5,894 bases of DNA from Coriobacteriales bacterium (lineage in GTDB: Bacteria > Actinomycetota > Coriobacteriia > Coriobacteriales > QAMH01): assembly GCA_024408695.1 (NCBI GenBank), contig JAKSUU010000071.1, positions 1 to 5,894 on the forward strand, written 5' to 3'. The notes below the pieces were generated by a model. That model ran no database searches. It saw only the letters and a list, made by a program, of their open reading frames with translations, and was not told the DNA's origin. Made by a program: the position numbers and the translations under genes. Positions 1-5,894 of the stretch are shown one piece after another; the first letter of the stretch is position 1; each line of letters opens with the position of its first letter.

Positions 1-815
1 CTACTCAAGAAAATCTCGATACGTTGCGCAAGCGTGGAGTCATAATTGTTGAACCAAGCGTTGGTAAGCTTGCTTGTGGCTCTGTAGGTAAGGGACACCT
101 CGCAAGCATACAAAATATTGTAGATGCCATTAGCTATAATTTATATATAGAAAAACCTCTTGCAGGTAAAAATGTGTTAATAACTGCTGGTCCAACCCGT
201 GAATATTTAGACCCTGTGCGCTTTATTAGCAATGGTTCTAGCGGAAAATTTGGGTATGCTTTAGCGCGGGCAGCAAAATGCCTTGGAGCAAATGTTACTT
301 TGCTTTCTGGTCCAACAAATATAGATATTCCAGCGGATGTTGAATTTGTTCAAGCTACGAGTGCCAAAGATATGTTTGAATTCATTACGGGGCATTCAAG
401 CTTTTTTGACATTGCTATTTTTAACGCCGCTGTTTGTGACTGGGCAGCCAAAGATTATTCTTTCGAAAAAATAACTAAAACCGGTAACGATCTAAATCTT
501 GAATTTGCCCAGAATTCAGACATTGCCCAATATTTTGGTCAGCATAAATCTTCAAAACAAACATCTGTAATATTTAATGCTCAAACAAGCTTAGATGAAC
601 AACAATCAATTCAAAAACTAATAAATAAAAATGCTGACTTAGTGGTCTCTAATATTGTCGGTGGAAAAAATAACGCCCTTGCAAGTGATGTAGACGACAT
701 TTCAATTTTTAACGCTGAAAAATTAATTGCTAAATATAAAGATTCTAAATCAAAACTTGCTTTTATAATTTTTGAGGAAGTTATAAAGCGCGCAATGGAC
801 GATCATATAAGTTAG
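1..815 (+). CDS. coaBC: CoaBC, bifunctional phosphopantothenoylcysteine decarboxylase / phosphopantothenate-cysteine ligase (5'-truncated by window edge)
   Basis: This protein makes 4'-phosphopantetheine in coenzyme A synthesis: the CoaB half joins cysteine to 4'-phosphopantothenate with CTP, and the flavin-dependent CoaC half decarboxylates the product. The frame is open from base 3 (TQENLDTLRKRGV), so the TTG at 24 is internal and the true start lies off the left edge. Visible are the end of CoaC, including the ACGSVGKGHLA segment (about 72-104) whose Cys matches the catalytic ACGD-type cysteine, a short linker, and complete CoaB. CoaB motifs in order are ITAGPTRE (about 180-203), DPVRFISNGSSGK (about 210-248) with the Arg and Asn known to be important in E. 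coli Dfp, NAAVCDW (about 423-443), EKITKTGNDL (about 468-497) and NKNADLVVSN (about 624-653). Several motifs differ from the usual form: FNAQT for FAAET, NSDI for NPDI, AAVCDW for AAVADW/Y, KITK for KIKK. It ends with three consecutive in-frame stops and converges on the surface-protease gene 7 bp away. Identity is secure; full activity is less certain. Confidence 0.95.
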   Translation, partial: TQENLDTLRKRGVIIVEPSVGKLACGSVGKGHLASIQNIVDAISYNLYIEKPLAGKNVLITAGPTREYLDPVRFISNGSSGKFGYALARAAKCLGANVTLLSGPTNIDIPADVEFVQATSAKDMFEFITGHSSFFDIAIFNAAVCDWAAKDYSFEKITKTGNDLNLEFAQNSDIAQYFGQHKSSKQTSVIFNAQTSLDEQQSIQKLINKNADLVVSNIVGGKNNALASDVDDISIFNAEKLIAKYKDSKSKLAFIIFEEVIKRAMDDHIS

Positions 816-827
816 TGATAAGTTAGT
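809..827. repeat. 11-bp spaced direct repeat (AAGTTAGT twice) with triple stop across the convergent gene junction
   Basis: AAGTTAGT occurs at 809-816 and again at 820-827, separated by GAT. The first copy holds the coaBC stop (TAG 813-815); the second holds the complement of the protease stop (TTA 823-825). In the coaBC frame the junction reads TAG TGA TAA, three different stop codons in a row (813-821). The whole intergenic gap is 816-822. No hairpin followed by a T-run was found here, so termination signals, if intrinsic, must lie inside the opposing genes. Confidence 0.7.
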
Positions 828-3800
828 ACGTTTTTGCTTCTTCGTACCAGGCATCAATTTTAGCTTTAGAAGCATCGGTTAAAGATGTGCTGCTACCCAT
901 AATAAACGGATTGGTAAGAGTGTGCTTATATTGATTTCCAATTTTTTCCATGGCAACGATAGATTGAGATGGGCTACTGTTATTAGGTACTAAAATTATA
1001 ATAGACTTATTGCAGCCACTTAAACATGAGGCAGCTAAGGCATCGGGAAAATCATCTCCTTGTGCAAATGATACGCAGGACAAATTCAAGCCTTCGCTAA
1101 GTGAGTGGTTGACAATTTCAGAACAAGTTTCGTAACGATTTTTGCCAGCCCATCTTGGGTCGCATATAGCAGGAAAACTAGCTTCAATATCACTGTCTAC
1201 GGACTTTGTGCTACCCAAAATAATTATTCTTTCAAAACCATCATTTGCAATTGCAGCCTTAATAGTCGAATTAAGCTTTCCATTACTTTCCGTTAAAAAG
1301 ATTGGTACATTTTTTGTATAAGCATAAGATGAAACGCTTAAAGCATCGGCAAAAGCTACGCCTGTAGTAACAATACATGTCTTTTTGTTGTTAGTTGAAT
1401 TTTCAAACCAAGTATGCTTAAATTCGCTAGGGTGATTTTTTACATATTTATAGATTTCAAAAGATGTGAACGTTCTTGAATCCCCCTTAATTCTTGTAAC
1501 GCTTGTTATAGAAGAAATAGCTAAAAGTTGAGTTTTTACAAGTTCATTAATAGAATTTGTACCACCAATAATATATGCTTTAGAAGGTTGAATTTTTTTA
1601 ATTGTTTGCTTTGCTTCATCATTAAGAGTATTTGTGTTGGTTAATACAACGCTTCCTTCAAGAAGTCCTGCAAGTGCACTTGCAGCTAGTGCATCTGGAA
1701 AATCGTCACCTCGAGCAATAACTATTGAGTTTTCAAATGTTTTATTTAAAGATTTTTCAACAATAAAACGCATAGTTTGATATCTTCCGTCGCCATTGAG
1801 CCTATAGCTTTCTTCTGCTTCAGCAGCAACAACATTTACGCTAAATTGTTTTGAACATGCTAGATAGTTCGCGTTTTCTTCAGTATAAATTGTAATAGTT
1901 GTACTACCAACTAAATTAGAGCTTACTTTACATAAATGACTATGAGCTGCTGTGGGGTCTTGTTTTGTGATTTGGGCATTGGCAATACTGTCCTGTAAAC
2001 TCGAAGCCTTTATTTGATAATTAGGAATTGATCCATCAATATTGCAATCTAATTCAAAACTTTGTGAAGAGTCGGTTGGGTTTGCGATTTCTTGTTTTTC
2101 ATTATCATAATTAGAAATTTTTTGAGTGATTTCAATTGTGTCGTTTGCTGTATCCCAATTAATGTTTGGCGTGGCTTTGTTAATCGTCAATTGTGTCGTT
2201 TGGAATGTGACATTATACTTGCCTTGTTTTTCTGGATTATCTGGCGCAACTCCGCCATTTGGATCTTTGCCAGAATATATTGTATAAACGCCTGCATTGT
2301 AAATATTTAAGGTATTTTTATTCGCATCTGTCCATAAGTCAAATTCGATTGATTCGCTTGGCAACAGGCCTTCTACAGTTGCTGTAAATGGCGCAACTGT
2401 GTCGCCATAAGTGTAAGCAGAAGGAGCATTTGGTGTTACAGTGACTTCTATAACATTAATAGTTAGTATACCCTTAATTGGTTTTAGACTGTATTTTCCT
2501 TGCTCAAGATCTCCCACAACATTGATATCGTATACACCTGCTTCAGAGTCTGTTGTGGCATCGCAAGAAAGTGTATACGATAGAGTATTTACTATACTGC
2601 TTGGTACAGAATCTCCGTTATCGTCTTCAAAAGAGGCACTAAATGTTGGATTTGAATCGCCTCTATATTTTTCTGCATTATTAACCTTAACGTTGATATT
2701 TTCTGTTTTGATAGTAAATGTTGCTTCTGTGCCTACTAACTCGTAGTTACCTTGATACTTATCTCCAACAACTGTAATTGGATATTCTCCCTTATCTTCG
2801 CCTGCTTTTCTTGTAAATGTATAGGAGATTGCGTCTGTACCAATAAGACCTGTAATTTCTTTGGTTGTTGTGATTGGGTTAGGGTCGGCTTCACTTCGAT
2901 ATTTGGAATTATCATTTGGCTTTACAGTAACTTTTTTAGGAATAATATTGAACGTAATTTCTGTGGATGTACTTGCATATTCGCCAAGCCCCGTAACTTG
3001 GATTTTTGCAGTACCAACATTAACATTATTTGTGTAGGTGTAACTATAATCTTCTCCTGCTGTAAGTTTGTGGTCATCGGAAATTTCATCGCGATATAAG
3101 TTGAAGTTTGGAATAGTGATTTCACTTCCTGTGTATGTATGGTCGTTAATTGGATTGTATAAAGCATAGTTTATGTCTGGTGGATTTACATACGTAAACA
3201 TACCAATTGATGAATCCTCGCCTGGTTTAGAAGGGTAACAATATTCTGCTGGAGGTCTGCCTCCAAACCAACCAGTGCCCATACCCATGATTGCGTCAAG
3301 GTCAATATCGTATAACCTTTTACCATTTCCACCTGTTAGAGAGCCACAAAACATAAAGATTGCGGTGCAACTGTTTTTAGCAGAACTTGACATTACGTTC
3401 GCCCAATTGTTTGTTGCATAAATTGTTACTAGGTGAGCATCATATGCAAACATTTGATCAAAGCTGGTGGCTTTAGTGGGATTAAAATTTCTTAGATTTA
3501 GTGTTTTTAGACCATCATAGCGTTTATTATCGGCAGTAATTTTGGTACAATCAAAAAACATACCATTAAACTTTTCGGCGTTTTCTGTTGTCCAAGTACG
3601 CAAATCTAAACTTGTTAAGCTTCTGCAAGTTTCAAACATATAACTGAAATCAATCGCGTTGCTTGTATCAAAATTTAATAAATCTAAATTTAATAGACTA
3701 GAGGCTCCTGAAAACATACCCGAAAAATCAGTGCAATTTGATGTATTAAATGAGGATAAATTTAAACTTTCTAAAGATGAACAAGCAGAAAACATTCCAG

Positions 3801-5894
3801 AAAAAGTTTCTACATTTTCTGTTGAAAAATTGCTTAAATTTAAAGTTTGAATTTTACTGCAGTCTTGGAACATAAATGATAAATCTAAAGCTTTATCTGA
3901 AACAACAAAATTTTCAATATCTAGGCTTTCAAGTGCCTTACATCCATCAAACATATTTGAGAAATTTGTGCCATTAGCAGTATCAAAGCTTGAAACATTT
4001 ACGCTTTTAAGGGCTTCGTCGTAAATAAATAGCGCATTAAATTCTTCAACATTTTCTGTGCCTAAACTAGATAAATCTAAGCTTTCTATTTTTGAGCAAT
4101 AGCCAAAGGCAACGCGCAAAACTTCTAAGTTAGGGCAACTAAAGTTGGTGGTATTTATTTCAGAGAGATTTGAGCAAGTATTACAAAAACTTCGAATAGT
4201 TGTTACATTTTCAAAGCTACTATCGTTCAAAAGAAGCTTGTGCAACGATGAACAGTTGTAAAACGTGTATGCCATATCTTCTAAAGTGTCGCTAGACTTT
4301 GAACTAAAATCAACGTAGTGCAACATGCCACAACCTTCAAATGTTGAATCTAAGCCAGTGCATGCACTTAAATCTATGTTTTTGCTATTTACGACACACA
4401 AATTAGTGAAATTTTTAAAATAGTAATCTAAGTTTGTTGGCTTTGAACCATTTGAAAATTTTACAGCCACAATATTTGATGCATAATCTTCTGTCCAAGG
4501 ATATTTAAAATAGTCCACAGCGCCATCCGCATCTTCAATAATGTCGTAATCAAAGGCAAATTCACCTGTTCCTTCAAATGCTAATAGTCCATTTTGGTAT
4601 ACAATGGCCTTTGCGCTTGAGGGCTCGTTTGCTTCATATGTATCTTGAATCGTGGGTAGTTTAAAGTAACCACCGTTTGAACCATCATCAACTTTTGCGT
4701 TTGTTATGTCTAGTTTGGCAGGGTCATAATTAGGGAGTGCACTACAGTTGTAAAACATATTTTCACTATCCATTATTGAGTAACTAGATAAATCATCATT
4801 AGAGTATATTGTTTGCAGTTGACTATCTCCAAAAAACATTTCTTTTATATTTTCTACGTTTGTAAAATCTAAAAATGATATGTCAATTGTTGTTAAATTG
4901 TTACAGTTACAAAACATTTGTTGCATATTTGTAAAATGAGATGTATCTAGTTTGCTTAAGTTTGGATCTTCTAGTTGTTTGCATCCATTAAACATTTGAT
5001 ATGCGCTTGTAGCAAGCTCACAATTAAAATCACACTGTGATATATCTGTAAGTTTTTCTAAATTTGCAAAGAAATAGTCATAGGATGAAGGACAGACAGC
5101 GTATGGCATCTTTACAGTAGTGATTGAATCTCTGTAGTCATACCAAACTGTATGGTTATTTGTAAATGGTTCAAGAACGCCTCCGCCACTAATGATAAGG
5201 CGTCCGTCTTCATAGATTTTGCATTGAGCTTCACCGCTAATGCATTCTAAGTCGCCTTTTGCAATGTCTGATGGCTGAGGCAGATCTTTAAGTGCATTAT
5301 CTGGGCGAATTAAGCCGTACCCGTATTCTTTGTCCCAATCTGCAGGTCCTAAGTCTTCTGCAGTTCTAATTAGTAAGTCATTTAATTCGTCAACGGTAAT
5401 GTCTGGATTATTGGCCGTAATAAGAGCAGCACAACCAGCGGCGAATGGTGTTGCCATTGAGGTTCCACTTTTGTTTGCGTATGTACCGCCTGGCACGGTA
5501 GAATAAATGCTGCTACCTGGTGCACATAGGTCTACATAAGAACCATAATTTGAAAAATAAGAACGTGTTTTTCCATTTTGTATTGAACCAATTCCATTTA
5601 CGTGTTCATATGCGCTGGGGTAGTGCATCATTGTTTCTGACCAGCCACTTTCGGCAGCGTCATTGCCAGTGGCTGCAAAAACTGCAATACCTGCGTTATA
5701 TATGTTTTGAATTGCGTTATTATCAGAAGAGTCGTAGCCATATCCACCAAAACTCATTGATGCAATTTTTAGGTTTTTAACCCATGGCAAATCCTTTGTT
5801 GCAGCATCAGTTTTAACTTTTAAAAGATAATTATAGCCTCTAAGAATATCGTCATCGTAAAGGGAACCACTGCTGCCTTTAGACAAACGAATAA
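823..5894 (-). CDS. Giant wall-anchored subtilisin-like serine protease with BspA-type LRRs, MBG domains and CWB2 repeats (N terminus outside window)
   Basis: Residues are counted from the TTG at 5886-5884; the frame continues upstream to the edge (I-R before it), so this is not a real start. Residues 1-200 are the C-terminal half of a peptidase S8 domain: MSFGG (44-48), oxyanion-hole Asn75 in AATGND, and nucleophile Ser143 in GTSMATP. The catalytic Asp and His and any signal peptide lie outside. Residues 211-408 and 424-875 are two header-plus-LRR modules with 26-residue BspA/DUF285-type repeats. Residues 901-983 are an Ig-like/MBG-like domain, 984-1236 three MBG-like domains, and 1237-1355 another beta-rich domain. 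Residues 1361-1687 are three CWB2 repeats, which in known proteins bind anionic wall polymers; no LPXTG motif or C-terminal membrane helix is present. The inferred role is proteolysis or adhesion at the cell surface. The target is unknown, and the LRRs are the likeliest binding surface. The gene ends with TAA at 825-823, convergent with coaBC; its regulation is not visible because the promoter is outside. Confidence 0.93.
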   Translation of the reverse strand, partial: IRLSKGSSGSLYDDDILRGYNYLLKVKTDAATKDLPWVKNLKIASMSFGGYGYDSSDNNAIQNIYNAGIAVFAATGNDAAESGWSETMMHYPSAYEHVNGIGSIQNGKTRSYFSNYGSYVDLCAPGSSIYSTVPGGTYANKSGTSMATPFAAGCAALITANNPDITVDELNDLLIRTAEDLGPADWDKEYGYGLIRPDNALKDLPQPSDIAKGDLECISGEAQCKIYEDGRLIISGGGVLEPFTNNHTVWYDYRDSITTVKMPYAVCPSSYDYFFANLEKLTDISQCDFNCELATSAYQMFNGCKQLEDPNLSKLDTSHFTNMQQMFCNCNNLTTIDISFLDFTNVENIKEMFFGDSQLQTIYSNDDLSSYSIMDSENMFYNCSALPNYDPAKLDITNAKVDDGSNGGYFKLPTIQDTYEANEPSSAKAIVYQNGLLAFEGTGEFAFDYDIIEDADGAVDYFKYPWTEDYASNIVAVKFSNGSKPTNLDYYFKNFTNLCVVNSKNIDLSACTGLDSTFEGCGMLHYVDFSSKSSDTLEDMAYTFYNCSSLHKLLLNDSSFENVTTIRSFCNTCSNLSEINTTNFSCPNLEVLRVAFGYCSKIESLDLSSLGTENVEEFNALFIYDEALKSVNVSSFDTANGTNFSNMFDGCKALESLDIENFVVSDKALDLSFMFQDCSKIQTLNLSNFSTENVETFSGMFSACSSLESLNLSSFNTSNCTDFSGMFSGASSLLNLDLLNFDTSNAIDFSYMFETCRSLTSLDLRTWTTENAEKFNGMFFDCTKITADNKRYDGLKTLNLRNFNPTKATSFDQMFAYDAHLVTIYATNNWANVMSSSAKNSCTAIFMFCGSLTGGNGKRLYDIDLDAIMGMGTGWFGGRPPAEYCYPSKPGEDSSIGMFTYVNPPDINYALYNPINDHTYTGSEITIPNFNLYRDEISDDHKLTAGEDYSYTYTNNVNVGTAKIQVTGLGEYASTSTEITFNIIPKKVTVKPNDNSKYRSEADPNPITTTKEITGLIGTDAISYTFTRKAGEDKGEYPITVVGDKYQGNYELVGTEATFTIKTENINVKVNNAEKYRGDSNPTFSASFEDDNGDSVPSSIVNTLSYTLSCDATTDSEAGVYDINVVGDLEQGKYSLKPIKGILTINVIEVTVTPNAPSAYTYGDTVAPFTATVEGLLPSESIEFDLWTDANKNTLNIYNAGVYTIYSGKDPNGGVAPDNPEKQGKYNVTFQTTQLTINKATPNINWDTANDTIEITQKISNYDNEKQEIANPTDSSQSFELDCNIDGSIPNYQIKASSLQDSIANAQITKQDPTAAHSHLCKVSSNLVGSTTITIYTEENANYLACSKQFSVNVVAAEAEESYRLNGDGRYQTMRFIVEKSLNKTFENSIVIARGDDFPDALAASALAGLLEGSVVLTNTNTLNDEAKQTIKKIQPSKAYIIGGTNSINELVKTQLLAISSITSVTRIKGDSRTFTSFEIYKYVKNHPSEFKHTWFENSTNNKKTCIVTTGVAFADALSVSSYAYTKNVPIFLTESNGKLNSTIKAAIANDGFERIIILGSTKSVDSDIEASFPAICDPRWAGKNRYETCSEIVNHSLSEGLNLSCVSFAQGDDFPDALAASCLSGCNKSIIILVPNNSSPSQSIVAMEKIGNQYKHTLTNPFIMGSSTSLTDASKAKIDAWYEEAKTY
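826..1806 (-). repeat. Three tandem cell-wall-binding type 2 (CWB2) repeats at the C terminus
   Basis: The repeats span about residues 1361-1461, 1462-1573 and 1574-1687. Repeat 1 has RLNGDGRYQTM, VIARGDDFPDALAASALAG, SVVLTN and KAYIIGGTNSI. Repeat 2 has RIKGDSRTFTS, VTTGVAFADALSVSSYAY, VPIFLTE and RIIILGSTKSV. Repeat 3 has RWAGKNRYETC, FAQGDDFPDALAASCLSG, IIILVPN and PFIMGSSTSL. This triple arrangement is the classical CWB2 anchor, which in Clostridioides difficile Cwp proteins binds a secondary wall polymer non-covalently. The style of the sequence resembles Coriobacteriia proteins. Repeats 1 and 3 are more alike than either is to 2, including at DNA level around 1030-1068 and 1680-1716. 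Confidence 0.93.
1822..2178 (-). other. Additional beta-rich (possible Ig-like) domain
   Basis: Residues 1237-1355 start with TPNINWDTANDTIEI and end with GSTTITIYTEENANYLACSKQFSVNV, a closing strand pattern typical of bacterial Ig-like domains (T.TIT...NYxxaxxxxxVxV). It links the last MBG-like domain to the wall-binding region. No specific family is recognised with confidence. It probably extends the stalk. Confidence 0.5.
2179..3186 (-). repeat. Stalk of four tandem Ig-like/MBG-like domains
   Basis: Residues 901-983 (HTYTGSEITIPNF...TAGEDYSYTYTNNVNVGTAKIQVTGLGEY) resemble the Ig-like domain that often precedes MBG repeats. Residues 984-1060, 1061-1145 and 1146-1236 each follow the MBG-like plan: V.V.....Y(R/G)....P.....EG-type strand, a GxY(D/P)I..VGD strand, then a GNY/GKY turn followed by T.TI. 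Cues are KYRSEADPNP and KYRGDSNP at the start, and EYPITVVGDKYQGNYEL and VYDINVVGDLEQGKYSL at the end. The third domain has a longer loop with KDPNGGVAPDNPEKQGKY. These beta domains usually act as rigid spacers in secreted adhesins, and here they lie between the LRRs and the wall anchor. Confidence 0.75.
3262..4617 (-). repeat. Module B: second header plus about 14 BspA/DUF285-type 26-residue LRR units
   Basis: The header (residues 424-488) repeats the plan of module A: IVYQNGLLAFEGTGE, PWTEDYASNI, VAVKF, then the cap YFKNFTNL. Units start near residues 489, 515, 541, 567, 593, 619, 645, 672, 698, 724, 750, 776, 812 and 843, almost perfectly 26 apart (78 bp in DNA). The best consensus units are 645-775, with the pattern MFxxCxxLxxLxLxxFxTxNxxxFxx. 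One step is lengthened by 10 residues (ITADNKRYDG after residue 780), and the last two units are degenerate. The array ends near GTGWFGGRPP (870-879). The units differ from each other in DNA sequence, so the array looks old rather than freshly amplified. Confidence 0.85.
4663..5256 (-). repeat. Module A: beta-rich header plus about 5 BspA/DUF285-type 26-residue LRR units
   Basis: The header (residues 211-271) contains a Cys pair (C214, C222), KIYEDGRLIISGGG, VWYDYRDSI and TTVKMP. Repeat units begin near residues 272, 298, 324, 350 and 377, a spacing of 26, 26, 26 and 27. Their pattern is MFxxCxxLxxxDxSxLDxxxxxxxxx. The capping first unit (YFFANLEKL) has Leu where later units have Cys. The array closes at a Gly-rich AKVDDGSNGGYF. 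This matches the 26-residue repeat of bacterial surface proteins (BspA-like, DUF285). In known relatives such repeats form a solenoid used for protein or host-cell binding; the ligand here is unknown. Confidence 0.82.
5287..5894 (-). other. Peptidase S8 (subtilase) catalytic domain, C-terminal half
   Basis: Domain inside the surface protein. The sequence shows the SFGG strand (about 5757-5743), AATGND with the oxyanion-stabilising Asn at codon 5664-5662, the SNYGSYVDLCAPG segment typical of subtilases (YG..vdl.APG), and GTSMATP with the nucleophilic Ser at codon 5460-5458. It closes with EYGYGLIRPDNAL, the usual end of the fold. The first residues (SSGS...DDDILRGYNYLL) match the segment that follows the catalytic His in this family, so the Asp and His should lie within the missing upstream part. 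The residues that can be checked here are intact, so nothing visible suggests a dead enzyme. Confidence 0.92.

Noticed and set aside
24..26. TTG at 24 as the start of the coaBC gene
   Set aside because: The frame is open to the left edge and the upstream codons (TQENLDT) fit the CoaC domain, so the TTG is an internal Leu.
835..874. Possible hairpin (TGCTTCT at 835-841 with AGAAGCA at 868-874) as a coaBC terminator
   Set aside because: The 7-bp stem with a 26-nt loop and no T-run after it is too weak, and it lies inside the protease coding sequence.
1105..3099. Several plus-strand frames of 63-115 residues
   Set aside because: All lie antisense within the CWB2/MBG coding region and show no recognisable domain; they are shadows of the long minus-strand frame.
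2922..3167. Minus-strand 81-residue frame in another phase
   Set aside because: It overlaps the Ig-like/MBG-like coding sequence, which has clear domain signal in the long frame.
3659..3850. Plus-strand 63-residue frame with repeated ENIPEK
   Set aside because: It is antisense to the LRR array; its internal repetition simply mirrors the 78-bp period of the real gene.
3262..5073. Periodic 78-bp DNA repeats considered as CRISPR or a non-coding satellite
   Set aside because: The period is an exact codon multiple (26 codons), the units are diverged, and the repeats encode an LRR pattern in an unbroken frame.
5520..5780. Plus-strand 86-residue frame near the right end
   Set aside because: Antisense to the subtilase catalytic region, with no recognisable features.
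5884..5886. TTG at 5886 (minus strand) as the start of the surface protease
   Set aside because: The frame continues upstream to the edge, and the protein would begin in mid-subtilase without the catalytic Asp and His or a signal peptide.

Overview
The window holds two convergent protein-coding genes, both cut by the window edges, with almost no non-coding DNA. Positions 1-815 (+) are the 3' part of a CoaBC-type bifunctional coenzyme A biosynthesis protein: the end of the phosphopantothenoylcysteine decarboxylase half and the whole phosphopantothenate-cysteine ligase half. Positions 823-5894 (-) are one very long open frame that enters from the right edge without a start and encodes the C-terminal ~1,690 residues of a giant cell-surface subtilisin-like protease. 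Only 7 bp separate the two stop codons.

From N to C terminus (right to left), the surface protein contains: the C-terminal half of a peptidase S8 domain with the catalytic Ser and oxyanion Asn; two copies of a module made of a short beta-rich header followed by 26-residue BspA/DUF285-type leucine-rich repeats (about 5 units, then about 14); a stalk of one Ig-like/MBG-like domain, three MBG-like domains and one further beta-rich domain; and three cell-wall-binding type 2 (CWB2) repeats ending at the C terminus. The likely reading is an exported protease held on the wall by CWB2, with LRRs as the ligand- or substrate-contacting part and MBG domains as spacer. Signal peptide, catalytic Asp and catalytic His would lie beyond the right edge.

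The organism is probably a Gram-positive bacterium using the standard stop codons (no internal stops of any kind in 5 kb). CWB2 anchoring with a Coriobacteriia-like repeat style (RYxTM, GDDFPDALAAS), joined to 26-residue LRRs and MBG domains, suggests an AT-rich member of the Coriobacteriia (Actinomycetota), with low-GC Bacillota as the alternative. This is inferred from protein style, not from a search. The two genes have no evident functional link: one is housekeeping, the other an accessory host- or environment-interaction protein. No RNA gene, mobile element, CRISPR array, promoter or convincing terminator was seen.
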